Below, piece after piece: positions 47,270-57,134 of a DNA stretch of 64,000 bases (positions within the stretch are counted from its first letter, which is position 1; every line of letters begins with the position of its first letter). This stretch comes from Alteromonas macleodii ATCC 27126. GTDB taxonomy: Bacteria > Pseudomonadota > Gammaproteobacteria > Enterobacterales > Alteromonadaceae. The DNA lies in assembly GCF_000172635.2 (NCBI RefSeq), contig NC_018632.1:4526001-4590000 (forward strand), in the 5' to 3' direction. The notes under the pieces are model-generated. The model ran no database searches, was not told the origin of the DNA, and saw only the letters and a program-made list of their open reading frames with translations. Position numbers and translations under genes: made by a program.

Positions 47270-48151
47270 ATGAAACGCCTCGACCCTACAAGAGAAATAC
47301 GTGCCCCAAGAGGCAGTACGTTAAATGCGAAGAGCTGGCAAACTGAAGCGCCGCTTCGCATGTTAATGAATAACCTGGATCCAGACGTTGCGGAGCATCC
47401 GCAAAATTTGGTGGTTTACGGCGGTATTGGGCGTGCGGCCCGTGACTGGGCGTCTTACGACAAAATTGTAGAAGTACTCAAGCGTTTAAATACTGATGAG
47501 ACGTTGCTGGTTCAATCAGGCAAACCTGTTGGGGTATTTCCCACTCACGAAAATGCACCTCGTGTGTTAATTGCTAACTCTAACCTTGTACCGCATTGGG
47601 CAAACTGGGAGCACTTTAACGCTCTGGATAAAGAAGGTTTGATGATGTACGGGCAAATGACCGCAGGGTCATGGATATACATAGGCTCGCAAGGCATTGT
47701 CCAGGGTACTTATGAAACGTTTGTGAGCGTGGCCAAAACGCATTTTGAAGGAAGCGCTGAAGGACGCTGGATTTTGACTGGTGGCTTGGGCGGTATGGGC
47801 GGAGCACAGCCTTTAGCTGCAACCATGGCTGGCTTTTCAATGGTAGCTGTGGAGGTGGATGAAACTCGCATAGATTTCAGAATTCGCACGGGCTATTTGG
47901 ACAAAAAAGCGCATTCGTTAGATGAAGCCATGCAACTCCTAGAAGAAGCCAAAGAAGCTGGGAAGCCTGTATCAATTGGCCTATTAGGCAATGCCGCTGA
48001 AGTCTTTCCCGATATGCTAGCTAAAGGGATTGTTCCCGACGTTGTGACCGACCAAACCAGTGCGCACGATCCGTTGAATGGCTATCTACCAGTGGGGTGG
48101 ACGCTAGATCAAGCTGAGGCGCAGCGTAAAAAGACGAAGCGGGTGTTGTGA
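47270..48151 (+). pseudogene. hutU: Urocanate hydratase, N-terminal part (frameshifted)
   Basis: N-terminal half of urocanase, the NAD-dependent enzyme that converts urocanate to imidazolone-propionate. AGGAGAAG precedes ATG 47270. Conserved NAD-domain blocks are intact ([31 protein letters not shown]). The frame fails at the end, where [13 protein letters not shown] replaces the expected acidic/VVK-x-AKQSM segment. Adding one A to the A5 run at 48128-48132 restores KKDEAGVVK, and one more base at about 48154 restores AKQSMALQV. The two missing bases therefore account for the break. Continues as the next feature. Confidence 0.88.
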
Positions 48152-48167
48152 AAGTGCTAAACAGTCG

Positions 48168-49007
48168 ATGGCGCTGCAAGTTAAAGCAATGCTTGGTTTC
48201 CAACAAGCTGGCGCTGCTACTCTTGATTATGGCAACAACATTAGACAAATGGCGCTAGAAGAGGGTATTGAGCATGCGTTCGATTTCCCAGGTTTCGTTC
48301 CTGCTTATATTCGACCGCTTTTTTGTCAGGGCATAGGGCCTTTCAGATGGGCTGCGCTGTCAGGCGATCCGGAAGATATCTATAAAACGGACGCGAAAGT
48401 TAAAGAGCTTATACCCGGCAACCCCCATCTACATAACTGGCTAGATATGGCCAAAGAACGCATTCAATTCCAAGGCCTGCCCGCGCGTATTTGCTGGGTG
48501 GGGCTGGGTGAAAGACAAAAGCTGGGGCTTGCCTTTAATGAAATGGTTCGCAGTGGCGAGCTAAGCGCGCCAGTTGTGATTGGACGGGATCATCTCGACT
48601 CTGGTTCGGTAGCTTCACCCAATAGAGAAACCGAGGCCATGCTCGATGGTTCAGATGCCGTTTCGGACTGGCCGCTGCTGAACGCCCTGCTAAATACAGC
48701 GGGTGGTGCAACCTGGGTAAGCCTTCATCATGGTGGCGGTGTAGGAATGGGTTTTAGCCAACACTCGGGTGTAGTGATTGTTTGTGACGGTTCGGACGAA
48801 GCGGCTGAGCGTATTGCTCGGGTTCTTCATAACGACCCTGCCACGGGCGTAATGCGTCATGCAGATGCAGGCTACGACATTGCAAAAGACTGTGCTGCCA
48901 AGCACAACTTGGATCTTCCCATGATCAATAACGCGGCTAATAATCAAAGCCCTGATGGAACAAGCACACATTCAAGCGCGAACAAAAGCTTTGGTGGGGA
49001 GAAATAG
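48168..49007 (+). pseudogene. hutU: Urocanate hydratase, C-terminal part (frameshifted)
   Basis: Remaining C-terminal half of urocanase in a different frame, with no ribosome site of its own at ATG 48168. It holds the family signature regions [20 protein letters not shown], the [14 protein letters not shown] motif and [18 protein letters not shown], all well conserved up to the normal end. The two halves together are about the usual 556-residue length plus a small C-terminal tail. The lack of further decay means the break is recent or a sequence error. Confidence 0.88.
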
Positions 49008-49009
49008 TC

Positions 49010-50593
49010 ATGTCGCATTCGTCTTTTATTACTGAAAACGGTGGTGTTAAGCAGCTTAATCTTGTGCCAGGTACATTGACGTTAGATCAGTTACGGGAAG
49101 TACATCGAAGCCACGTTCATTTATCGTTAGATGAAAGCGCAGTACCCGCTATAAACGCCGCCGAGCAAGTAGTGCTTAATGTCATTAAAGAAAACCGGAC
49201 TGTCTATGGCATCAATACCGGCTTTGGTTTGTTGGCTAATACTCGTATTAATGTTGATGAGTTAGAGCTATTACAGCGCAGTATTGTGTTATCGCACGCG
49301 GCCGGTACGGGCGACTTTATGCAAGAAGATACTGTGCGCCTGCTCATGCTGTTAAAAATTAACTCCTTGGCCCGTGGTTATTCTGGCATTCGCCTCAGCG
49401 TAATAGAAGCGCTCATTACCTTGTTTAATGCACAGGTTTATCCCGCCATTCCTGAAAAAGGCTCGGTAGGCGCCAGCGGCGACTTAGCGCCTTTAGCACA
49501 CATGAGTGTGGTGCTGTTAGGGGAAGGGGAAGCTTTTTATAAAGGAGAGAGAATTAGTGCAGCCCAAGCCCTTGAAATAGCCGGCATGCAGCCAATTGCG
49601 CTGGCACCCAAAGAAGGCTTAGCACTGTTAAACGGCACACAAGCCTCGACAGCGTTTGCACTTCAGGGGCTGTTTTATACTGAAAATGCGCTTCATAGTG
49701 CTATTGGTATTGGTGCGCTTACTGTTGAGGCCGCGTTAGGTTCCCGCGTGCCGTTCGACGCGCGGATCCACGAAGTGCGTGGCCACAAAAGCCAGAGCGA
49801 TGTGGCGACTGCGTTTAGAATATTGCTAGACACCTCAGAGATTGGCCATTCACATCAACGGTGTGAAAAAGTGCAAGACCCATACTCTCTGCGTTGCCAG
49901 CCACAGGTGATGGGAGCGTGTTTACAGCAAATGCGCTATGCCCAAGAGATTTTGGTGGTTGAAGCTAATGGAGTAAGTGACAACCCGTTGGTTTTTGTTG
50001 AAAATAATGATGACGCTGATACGCCAACTGGCGATATTCTATCTGGCGGAAACTTTCATGCGGAAACCGTGGCAATGGCGGCAGATATGCTGGCTATTGC
50101 ACTATCTGAAATTGGCGCACTGTCGGAGCGCAGAATGTCGTTAATGATTGATACGCATTTAAGTGGTTTGCCACCGTTCCTGGTTGAAAATGGTGGGGTA
50201 AACTCGGGCTTCATGATTGCGCAGGTTACCTGTGCGGCGCTTGCTAGTGAAAACAAAACCCTGGCGCACCCCGCATCTATCGATTCGTTGCCTACGTCTG
50301 CGAACCAAGAAGACCACGTGTCTATGGCTACCTTCGCCGCGAGGCGTTTACGAGATATTTTCGATAACGTGGCAGGTATATTGGCCATTGAGTGGTTAGC
50401 GGCCTGCCAAGGGTTAGATTTCAGGAAGCCGTTTAAAACCAGCGAAAAGCTCCAAGTGTTGATGCAGCTACTAAGAGACCAAGTGCCGTTTTACGACAAA
50501 GACCGCTATTTTGCGCCAGACATTGAAAAGGCCAAGCAACTTATTAAGCAGCACGACCTTATGGATAAGACACAGTTAAACCTGTTAGTCTAA
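49010..50593 (+). CDS. hutH: Histidine ammonia-lyase
   Basis: Cytosolic enzyme that removes ammonia from histidine to give urocanate, the first step of the pathway. The MIO cofactor tripeptide is A155-S156-G157 in [23 protein letters not shown] near residue 65 carries the catalytic tyrosine. Length 527 is slightly above the usual ~510, with a small acidic insertion ([15 protein letters not shown]). It begins two bases after the hutU stop, so it is the distal gene of hutC-hutU-hutH. Confidence 0.96.
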   Translation: MSHSSFITENGGVKQLNLVPGTLTLDQLREVHRSHVHLSLDESAVPAINAAEQVVLNVIKENRTVYGINTGFGLLANTRINVDELELLQRSIVLSHAAGTGDFMQEDTVRLLMLLKINSLARGYSGIRLSVIEALITLFNAQVYPAIPEKGSVGASGDLAPLAHMSVVLLGEGEAFYKGERISAAQALEIAGMQPIALAPKEGLALLNGTQASTAFALQGLFYTENALHSAIGIGALTVEAALGSRVPFDARIHEVRGHKSQSDVATAFRILLDTSEIGHSHQRCEKVQDPYSLRCQPQVMGACLQQMRYAQEILVVEANGVSDNPLVFVENNDDADTPTGDILSGGNFHAETVAMAADMLAIALSEIGALSERRMSLMIDTHLSGLPPFLVENGGVNSGFMIAQVTCAALASENKTLAHPASIDSLPTSANQEDHVSMATFAARRLRDIFDNVAGILAIEWLAACQGLDFRKPFKTSEKLQVLMQLLRDQVPFYDKDRYFAPDIEKAKQLIKQHDLMDKTQLNLLV

Positions 50594-50661
50594 AATGATC
50601 ACAGGCTCGGTATTTCGAGTAAACAAATAAAGATCATAAATAGAGTAGAGGTGGGAATGAT

Positions 50662-51204
50662 ATGAAAACAAATGGACGTTGGTTAAGTTCATACGAGGCT
50701 CGTACTTCTATGAAAGGCACTTTTAAGAGCGGCTCTTTTGTGAAAAGCACTGTGCTGGGGTTACTCGCCGCATCGGTGTTTACGTTGGCAGGCTGTAGCG
50801 ACAGCGAAGTGGGCGATGTGTCTCTTGGTCTTTTTACCACAAAAGACATTAAAATTGATGCGCTTCAAGACCCCATAGTGACAGGTGTAACCTGCCATAT
50901 TTCAAGTATTGAAGCGAACCTTGATTTGTCGGATCCATCAGACAGTTCAATCGCGTGCAGACAAACCGGCCCTATTACGGCTGAGATGTTAAACGCCATT
51001 GATAAGTCAGATTCAGGTGAAGTAATTTTTAAAAAATCTAAGAGCGTGTTTTTCAAAAACATGAAGCTTCGAAGAATTTACGATGCCGACTCAAAAACGC
51101 TGATTTACTTGTCTTACAGCACCAAAGAGACATCTGGCAGCTATAAACATAGTTTGTCTACGGTACCACTGTGGGAAACGCTAGCGTTTAAAAAGCCCGC
51201 GTAG
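50662..51204 (+). CDS. CreA family lipoprotein
   Basis: Small exported protein of unknown function related to E. coli CreA. The shared core is clear: VTGVTCHISS, SDSSIACRQTGPI, GEVIFKKSKSVFFKNMKLRRIYDA and LIYLSYSTKE, then STVPLW. Unlike E. coli CreA as I recall it, this protein has a lipobox LAGC before the mature region, so it is probably membrane-attached. GAGGTGGG precedes ATG 50662; the second Met at codon 17 (50710) would give a more standard signal peptide and is an alternative start. Confidence 0.85.
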   Translation: MKTNGRWLSSYEARTSMKGTFKSGSFVKSTVLGLLAASVFTLAGCSDSEVGDVSLGLFTTKDIKIDALQDPIVTGVTCHISSIEANLDLSDPSDSSIACRQTGPITAEMLNAIDKSDSGEVIFKKSKSVFFKNMKLRRIYDADSKTLIYLSYSTKETSGSYKHSLSTVPLWETLAFKKPA

Positions 51205-51226
51205 CGAAACGCATCAACTCAATATT

Positions 51227-51255
51227 AAAAAGCCCTCTTACATGAGGGCTTTTTT
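51227..51255. terminator. Bidirectional intrinsic terminator
   Basis: GCCCTC (51232-51237) pairs with GAGGGC (51244-51249) with flanking A5/T6 runs extending the stem. It lies between the convergent CreA-family and MipA-family genes. Confidence 0.9.
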
Positions 51256-51282
51256 GATGCTAGAACCTTGTCTTTAAGCCAT

Positions 51283-52080
51283 CTACGCGGTTGTAGAGTA
51301 GGCTATTAGCAATAGTCTAGAAAAGCGTGTATAAACCAGCATGGCGTTAAGCGCGGTATCATCGTCTGTCAGCGGGCTATCGCTGATGCTATCGTCAAAG
51401 AAGGTGGCGCCAACTTCTAAACGAGTCATGCCGCCCAGAAACTGTCGGGTTGAGATGGCAACGCGTACTTCCGTATTGAGCGCGCTATCGCCGTTATATG
51501 CACTTCGAAATGCTGTGGCTTCTTCAGGGCGTACGCCGTAGTAATAGTCGACGTAATTGCTGTCTTGGTAGTTTACGCCTATAGACGGCTCGATCATGAA
51601 GTTATTTATTCTAAACCTTTTCCCGATACGGGCGGACGCTTGGTAGCCATCAAACTTACCAAGAATATCGGCATTGGTTGACAATGAATAAACCCAGCTA
51701 CCCGTGTTGTAGTTAAGCCCAACTCCGGCCGCGTAGCTAAAATCTCTGTCGTCCATACCTGTAAATACGGCACTGTCATCTTCTTCATAACCTGCAAATA
51801 TCGGGACAAGCTGAGCGTCAAGAGTAAAGCCACTTTCGCGAAAAAGTTCATAGCCAATAAATGGTCCGTAAACGCGTAACTTTTCACCGGTGTAGCCGAT
51901 AATAGGAATAGGAACAACGCGATTATCAAAGTCGGTATATACATCTTGCGATGCTGCGACGCCAAAACCCCACATCCAACCCTGAGGCTGTTGAGCGCCA
52001 GCTTGTTGTGCAAAAGCAGGAGTAGAACTAACACCTACACAAGCTAGAGTTATTGCGCCAATAACGGTTTTTAAATTCAT
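51283..52080 (-). CDS. MipA/OmpV family outer-membrane protein
   Basis: Predicted outer-membrane beta-barrel of 265 residues. A signal peptide ends at TPAFA|QQ. The body has alternating hydrophobic strands with the family opening WGFGVAASQDVYTDFDNRVVPIP and ends in an aromatic strand (VYTRFSRLLLIAYSTTA); this terminal extension past the usual final Phe is slightly odd. AAAGGAAA precedes the ATG. MipA proteins are proposed scaffolds or small-solute barrels; the role here is unknown. Confidence 0.87.
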   Translation of the reverse strand: MNLKTVIGAITLACVGVSSTPAFAQQAGAQQPQGWMWGFGVAASQDVYTDFDNRVVPIPIIGYTGEKLRVYGPFIGYELFRESGFTLDAQLVPIFAGYEEDDSAVFTGMDDRDFSYAAGVGLNYNTGSWVYSLSTNADILGKFDGYQASARIGKRFRINNFMIEPSIGVNYQDSNYVDYYYGVRPEEATAFRSAYNGDSALNTEVRVAISTRQFLGGMTRLEVGATFFDDSISDSPLTDDDTALNAMLVYTRFSRLLLIAYSTTA

Positions 52081-52179
52081 AGGTAAATTTCCTTTTTAAT
52101 CAAGATACTGCTCTGCTGTGTTCTTCGATCATATTCGCTTGTGCCTATTGAGCTAAGCTGTACGTTTTTACAGCGGCTT

Positions 52180-52212
52180 CTGAGTGGGCAATTATCTATG
52201 CGGATTGGTATA
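52180..52212 (+). repeat. 33-bp dispersed repeat, copy B
   Basis: Matches the reverse complement of 35887-35919 at 31 of 33 positions, with the 19-base core identical (52194-52212). It lies in the MipA-nagK gap, with no gene remnant beside it. Confidence 0.85.
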
Positions 52213-52290
52213 AGGGTCTTCAGGTAACGTGAAAGGCTGCTTTACTGGCAAGAAAGCAAGTTATTCTGTGAAATCGGTGTGGTAAAGTGC

Positions 52291-52306
52291 ATACAACAAG
52301 TTGTAT
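52291..52306. promoter_or_regulatory. Candidate operator upstream of nagK-nagA
   Basis: ATACAACAAGTTGTAT is an inverted repeat (ATACAA-N4-TTGTAT) 27 bases before the nagK start. It could bind a GlcNAc-responsive repressor; no such regulator gene is in the window. Confidence 0.5.
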
Positions 52307-52333
52307 TGAATAGTTTAGAGAAGCAGGTAACCC

Positions 52334-53209
52334 GTGAGTTACAAATATGTAGTGGGTATTGACGGTGGTGGCACCCGGTGCCGTGCATTGTTGCAAGATA
52401 TTGATGGCAATACATTAGGTGAAGGGGCGGCAGGCCCTGCAAATATAATGACCAACCCCGAACAAGCAATGGGGTCGGTAATAGACGCAACGTTAGACGC
52501 AATAGACAGTGCTTCGTTGCCGATTACATGCGAAGAAGTGTTGCTAGCTGCTGGATTGGCAGGGGCGAATATTCCTCAAGCAAAGCAGTCTTTTTTGGCG
52601 TTAGACAACCCATTTGCCGATACCGTGGTAATAAGTGATTTACACGCCGCTTGTTTGGGCGCGCACGACAATCAGTCTGGAGCCCTTATTATTTGCGGTA
52701 CAGGTTCAGCGGCAACCCGTTACGACAAGGGGGTATTTACTGACAAAGGTGGTTACGGTCTGCAAGTTGGCGATGATGCAAGTGGTGCGTGGTTGGGCTT
52801 ATCAGCTATAAAGCATGTACTGCTTTCTTATGACGGCGTAGAGCCCGTTAGTGAATTAAAGAAGCGAATTTGTGAGCACCTTAATTTAGCGTCACCTCTG
52901 CAATTAGTGACCTTGGTGGCAAATTACAACGCTGCAGATTTTGGTGATATTGCCCCAGTGGTTATACAGGCTTATCGAGACCAGTGTGCCGCCGCGACCT
53001 CTCTTATTCGAAAGGGAGCAAATTACCTCAATCAGTTGGGTGAAGCATTGATTAATCAGGCTTCTACATTGCCGCTATGTTTAGTTGGTGGCCTTGCTGA
53101 TGTTTACACGCCTTTACTTTCGCCTTCTATCTCTTCTAATTTAACAGCGCCGCTAAAAAGTGCTGAATATGGCGCTATCAGCTTTGCCAAAAGAGTAAAA
53201 AGCGAATGA
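52334..53209 (+). CDS. nagK: N-acetylglucosamine kinase (BadF/BadG-type)
   Basis: ATP-dependent sugar kinase of the ASKHA fold, probably making GlcNAc-6-phosphate from internal GlcNAc. The phosphate-1 motif GIDGGGTRCRALL begins at residue 8, phosphate-2 is LIICGTGSAATR, and an adenosine motif CLVGGLADVYTPLL lies near the end. Start is GTG 52334. The stop overlaps the nagA start by 4 bases, and this coupling with the deacetylase is the basis for the GlcNAc call; the family also contains glucosamine kinases. Confidence 0.85.
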   Translation: MSYKYVVGIDGGGTRCRALLQDIDGNTLGEGAAGPANIMTNPEQAMGSVIDATLDAIDSASLPITCEEVLLAAGLAGANIPQAKQSFLALDNPFADTVVISDLHAACLGAHDNQSGALIICGTGSAATRYDKGVFTDKGGYGLQVGDDASGAWLGLSAIKHVLLSYDGVEPVSELKKRICEHLNLASPLQLVTLVANYNAADFGDIAPVVIQAYRDQCAAATSLIRKGANYLNQLGEALINQASTLPLCLVGGLADVYTPLLSPSISSNLTAPLKSAEYGAISFAKRVKSE

Positions 53210-54348
53210 AAGAATCGATTACTGTCGAGCAGGTTTTAACGCCAAAAGGTTGGCTTGAAAACCAAACCATTACTGCTGATAGCGGCAAGATAGTCAGTAT
53301 TAGCGATGCGACCTCAGCAGAGCTCAGTAGTATTTACAACGGAAAGCTCATTCCCGGTTATTTCGACACGCAAGTGAACGGCGGTGGTGGTGTGCTTTTT
53401 AACCATAGCCCTTCTGCCGCTATAGTAGAAACCATGGCGCTGGCTCATCTTCGTTTCGGCACAACGTCAATGTTGCCAACTATCATTACCGATAATGCTT
53501 CAACAATGGCTCAGGCGGCGGATGCCATTGCGGAAGTAATGGCGGGCGGCCCAGAGTGCATTAAAGCGTTAATAAAAGGGATTCACTTTGAGGGGCCCTT
53601 TTTGAGCAAAGCAAAAAAGGGCGTGCACGAAGCACAATTTATAAGAATGCCTTCTGACGCAGAGCTTGCAACCTTATGTCGTAAAGATATTGGTAAAGTC
53701 TTACTTACTGTCGCACCAGAAACGGTGAGTACTAGCTTCATAAAAGAAATGGTTACTGAAGGAGTTGTGGTTGCAATTGGGCACACCAATGCCAGCTATG
53801 AGCAAGTCCAGGCGGCTATCGACGCGGGAGCTACAGGCTTTACGCATTTGTACAACGCTATGTCTGCATTAACCTCCCGGGAGCCAGGAGCCGTTGGTGC
53901 AGCGTTGCTTAATGACACCGTATATTGTGGTTTTATTATCGATCATCACCACTTACACCGCAAAAGTGCTGAGTTGGCATTAAATGTGAAAACTGCCAAC
54001 CGCGCCGTGTTGGTTACCGATGCCATGGCGCATGTGGGCAGTGATATTGAGCGTCTTCACTTTTTTAATACCGAGATTGTTAGGCATGGCGATAAACTGA
54101 CTACGCCAGATGGCAAAACACTGGCTGGCTCGTGCTTAGATATGCATAGTGCAGTTTTGAATGCGCACAATGATTGCGGTGTAACGTTAGAAGATGCGAG
54201 CAAAATGGCGAGTGCCACGCCGGCTCAATTTATGGGGCTAGAGAGTGACATAGGCAGCATTACCGAAGGTCAGCGCGCAGACTTTTTACTGCTTAATTCC
54301 GCCAATGCACTGACCCACGTTTTCAGTAATATGAGAATGGTCTTTTAG
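53206..54348 (+). CDS. nagA: N-acetylglucosamine-6-phosphate deacetylase
   Basis: Amidohydrolase removing acetate from GlcNAc-6-phosphate to give glucosamine-6-phosphate. Visible motifs: GYFDTQVNGGGGVLFNH, the metal-binding glutamate in HFEGPFLSKAKKGVH, VAIGHTNASYEQ and GFTHLYNAMSALTSREPG with the two histidines, and the catalytic aspartate in AVLVTDAMAHVG. Length 380 is normal. No nagB-type deaminase or transporter gene is in the window. Confidence 0.95.
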   Translation: MKESITVEQVLTPKGWLENQTITADSGKIVSISDATSAELSSIYNGKLIPGYFDTQVNGGGGVLFNHSPSAAIVETMALAHLRFGTTSMLPTIITDNASTMAQAADAIAEVMAGGPECIKALIKGIHFEGPFLSKAKKGVHEAQFIRMPSDAELATLCRKDIGKVLLTVAPETVSTSFIKEMVTEGVVVAIGHTNASYEQVQAAIDAGATGFTHLYNAMSALTSREPGAVGAALLNDTVYCGFIIDHHHLHRKSAELALNVKTANRAVLVTDAMAHVGSDIERLHFFNTEIVRHGDKLTTPDGKTLAGSCLDMHSAVLNAHNDCGVTLEDASKMASATPAQFMGLESDIGSITEGQRADFLLLNSANALTHVFSNMRMVF

Positions 54349-54395
54349 GTAGAAATTTAGTATTAACTTAAATGGCTTTGAAATAAGGAAGTGTT

Positions 54396-55301
54396 ATGAA
54401 GTTTGTGACAAAGTTTACTGTTCTGTTAGCCGTATTAATGTTGGCTGCAGGGTGTGTTACGCAACGAGGTATGGATTCTGGCGAAAGCGTTCCTTCTCAA
54501 CCTAATAGCGAGGAAGCCACGCCAACTGAAAGCACAGAGCAAGAAGATGTGGTGCAAGATGGCGACAGCGTAAATGATGGAACCACGAAAGGCGAATCGA
54601 CTAAAGAGCCAGATAGCAAGCCAGTAGCGCCACCAAAACAAAAAGTTGGGGTATGGGTTAGCGCTAAAAAGTTTCCCACTCATACGCATATCGGTACCAC
54701 TAAATTTAACAATTTTACGAAAGAATATAGCTACGACTGGCAATTGAACAACACGCTGTATAGCACATTCAAAAAAGCCATTGAGCAAAACAGTCGTTTC
54801 ACTGCGGTGGATATCTCTTCTATGGTTGACGATGCAGGCGCCCTAGATTTTGTGATGGGTGAAGGAAATAACGGGGCATTCAATGACAAACAAAACACAT
54901 TAAGAAAATCGTTGTTAGACAAAGGCATTGCCACTGTGATTATCGTTGAAGAAGCGCCGACGGTGGCTATTACCGAGTGCGGTACTTATGGATGTTCAGA
55001 GCATCAAAGCAAAGGGTTCGGACTGTTTACGCGTAGTTTTTTGGGTACCGATCACTATATTGCTTCGGCAAGCTTTAACGTTAGTATTGAGCGTTTAGAC
55101 AAGCCAGTTGATATCTTAACGCTGCCAGTGTTTACCGAATTTCAAGATGATGCGCTAAAAAATGAGCGTGTTGAAGATTTCACACCGCCAGATAACTTTG
55201 ATGAAATAACGGAACAAGAGTTAGCGCCAATTAAAAATACGATTGTTAACTACTTCGACCGCTTAGCGACAGCGGTTGGCAAGTATTTATCTGGTCAGTA
55301 A
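54396..55301 (+). CDS. Unrecognised lipoprotein
   Basis: I do not recognise the family. The lipobox LAAGC ends the signal peptide at about residue 20. It is followed by about 60 residues of Ser/Glu/Asp/Pro-rich tether, then a folded-looking domain from about 82 (KVGVWVSAKKFPTHTHIG) to the C-terminus with two cysteines in TECGTYGCSEH. A role linked to nagA is not implied, since it has its own ribosome site and a 47-base gap. Start ATG 54396 is preceded by AAGGAAG. Confidence 0.78.
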   Translation: MKFVTKFTVLLAVLMLAAGCVTQRGMDSGESVPSQPNSEEATPTESTEQEDVVQDGDSVNDGTTKGESTKEPDSKPVAPPKQKVGVWVSAKKFPTHTHIGTTKFNNFTKEYSYDWQLNNTLYSTFKKAIEQNSRFTAVDISSMVDDAGALDFVMGEGNNGAFNDKQNTLRKSLLDKGIATVIIVEEAPTVAITECGTYGCSEHQSKGFGLFTRSFLGTDHYIASASFNVSIERLDKPVDILTLPVFTEFQDDALKNERVEDFTPPDNFDEITEQELAPIKNTIVNYFDRLATAVGKYLSGQ

Positions 55302-55323
55302 GCTTTTAATATACTGAAACAAA

Positions 55324-55352
55324 AAACGGGCACTTAAATAAGTGCCCGTTTT
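55324..55352. terminator. Bidirectional intrinsic terminator
   Basis: ACGGGCACTT (55326-55335) pairs with AAGTGCCCGT (55340-55349) around AAAT, with A- and T-rich flanks. It separates the convergent lipoprotein and ybiT genes. Confidence 0.9.
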
Positions 55353-55397
55353 GTTATGTGGCTCACTTCATCTATTGATGAAGGCATCGATATATAA

Positions 55398-56990
55398 CTA
55401 CGCGTTTTCTTTATGCGCCAAAAACTCTTCGTAGTTTCCATCGAAGTGATTCAGTTTCTTGTCTTTAATTTCGATGATTTGCGTTGCCAGTGACGAAACG
55501 AATTCACGGTCGTGACTAACAAAAATAACAGTGCCATCAAACTTGTATAGCGCATTGTTCAAGGCTTCAATCGACTCCATGTCCATGTGGTTAGTGGGTT
55601 CATCCATTACTAAAACGTTGATGTCTTGAAGCATTAGCTTTCCGAACAGCAAACGGTTTTTCTCACCACCAGAACATACCTGCACGCGTTTGTTGAAGTC
55701 GTCAGACGTAAATAGCAAACGTCCTAACATACCTTTTATTTGCAGGTCATCGTGTTTGGGGCTACGCCATTGGCTCATCCACTCAAACATAGTGATATCT
55801 TCGGCAAAGTATTTAGCGTTATCCTGCGGAATGTAACCAATCGCAGCGTTTTCAGCCCACTTATAGCTACCTGCGGTAGGTTCAATGTCATTAACCAAAC
55901 ACTTCAAAAGCGTGGTTTTGCCGGCCCCGTTCTCACCAATAATCGCCAAGCGCTGACCAGCTTCTAATAGCAAGTTCGCGTTATCGAATAACGGAAGATC
56001 TGGGTAGCTATGGCCTAGCTCTTCAAGAGTAATAGCAAGCCGGTGAAGTTTCTTATGTTGGTTAAACACAATATAAGGCTTACGACGGCTAGACGCTTTT
56101 ACCTCAGCTAATTCAATTTTCTCAAGACGGCGGGCACGCGAGGTGGCTTGTTTCGCTTTCGATGCGTTGGCAGAGAATCGCGCTACGAAGCTCTGTAGCT
56201 CTTCGATTTCCGCTGACTTCTTAGCATTCTCTGCATGAAGCTGTTCTTGAACGAGCATGGCAGCTTGAATGTAGTCGTCGTAGTTACCCGGATAAACGCG
56301 CAGCTCACCGTAGTCGATATCGGCCATGTGCGTGCATACAGAGTTTAGAAAGTGTCTGTCGTGCGAAATAATAAGCATGGTCGATTTACGTTTGTTCAGC
56401 TCTTCAGCTAGCCAACTGATGGTGTAGATATCCAAGTTGTTGGTTGGTTCGTCTAGAAGCAGAATGTCAGGCTCGGCAAATAATGCCTGCGCCAAAAGCA
56501 CACGTACTTTTTTACCAGGTGCGACTTCTTTCATTAAACCAAAATGATAGCTTTCGTCGATGCCAGCAGAGTTTAAGATATCGCCAGCGCGCGCTTCGGC
56601 GGTGTAACCATCCATCTCGGCAAATTGGGTTTCCAAGTCCGCCACGCGCATGCCATCTTCTTCGCTCATTTCAGCCTTGCTGTAAATGGCGTCGCGCTCT
56701 TGCTTAACTTCCCATAGTTCACGGTCACCCATGATAACGGTATCGACTACGCTAAACTCTTCAAACGCAAACTGGTCCTGACTCAAGATACCTAGCTTTG
56801 TGCCTGGCGCCATAGAAACGTTGCCCGACGATGGAGTAAGTTTACCGCTTAGAATTTTCATAAAGGTAGACTTGCCACAACCGTTTGCGCCAATTAGGCC
56901 GTATCGGTTGCCGTTGCCGAATTTTGCGGAAATATTTTCAAATAATGGCTTAGAGCCAAACTGCATTGTGATATTTGCGGTGGTAATCAA
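55398..56990 (-). CDS. ybiT: ABC-F family ATPase YbiT
   Basis: Soluble tandem ATPase of the ABC-F group, which acts on ribosomes rather than in transport. Two nucleotide-binding domains are present: Walker [14 protein letters not shown] and [12 protein letters not shown]; Walker [12 protein letters not shown] and [11 protein letters not shown]; the second signature [11 protein letters not shown]. The linker between domains ([23 protein letters not shown]) is the P-site tRNA-interaction motif. Its 530 residues equal the length of E. coli YbiT, and the opening [14 protein letters not shown] is near-identical. Confidence 0.95.
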   Translation of the reverse strand: MITTANITMQFGSKPLFENISAKFGNGNRYGLIGANGCGKSTFMKILSGKLTPSSGNVSMAPGTKLGILSQDQFAFEEFSVVDTVIMGDRELWEVKQERDAIYSKAEMSEEDGMRVADLETQFAEMDGYTAEARAGDILNSAGIDESYHFGLMKEVAPGKKVRVLLAQALFAEPDILLLDEPTNNLDIYTISWLAEELNKRKSTMLIISHDRHFLNSVCTHMADIDYGELRVYPGNYDDYIQAAMLVQEQLHAENAKKSAEIEELQSFVARFSANASKAKQATSRARRLEKIELAEVKASSRRKPYIVFNQHKKLHRLAITLEELGHSYPDLPLFDNANLLLEAGQRLAIIGENGAGKTTLLKCLVNDIEPTAGSYKWAENAAIGYIPQDNAKYFAEDITMFEWMSQWRSPKHDDLQIKGMLGRLLFTSDDFNKRVQVCSGGEKNRLLFGKLMLQDINVLVMDEPTNHMDMESIEALNNALYKFDGTVIFVSHDREFVSSLATQIIEIKDKKLNHFDGNYEEFLAHKENA

Positions 56991-57134
56991 AACAGGTATC
57001 CAGGGGTAAAACGATGAGAAGAGATAGTAGTGAAAGCGGTTGTCACTTCACTAATATATAAAAGCGCGCGCACTATAAGGAATTGAGGGCTACATGTCGA
57101 GGGAATTTTGAACAGTTTTTGCGCTGATGTGCTT

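Noticed and set aside
48120..48170. Programmed ribosomal frameshift in hutU
   Set aside because: Restoring the family-like sequence needs two separate base changes about 25 bases apart, urocanase is not known to use recoding, and there is no obvious heptameric slip site with a following structure.
54435..54788. 117-codon minus-strand frame inside the unknown lipoprotein
   Set aside because: It is antisense to a gene with a clear lipobox and ribosome site, and has no protein-like features beyond low-complexity hydrophobic runs.
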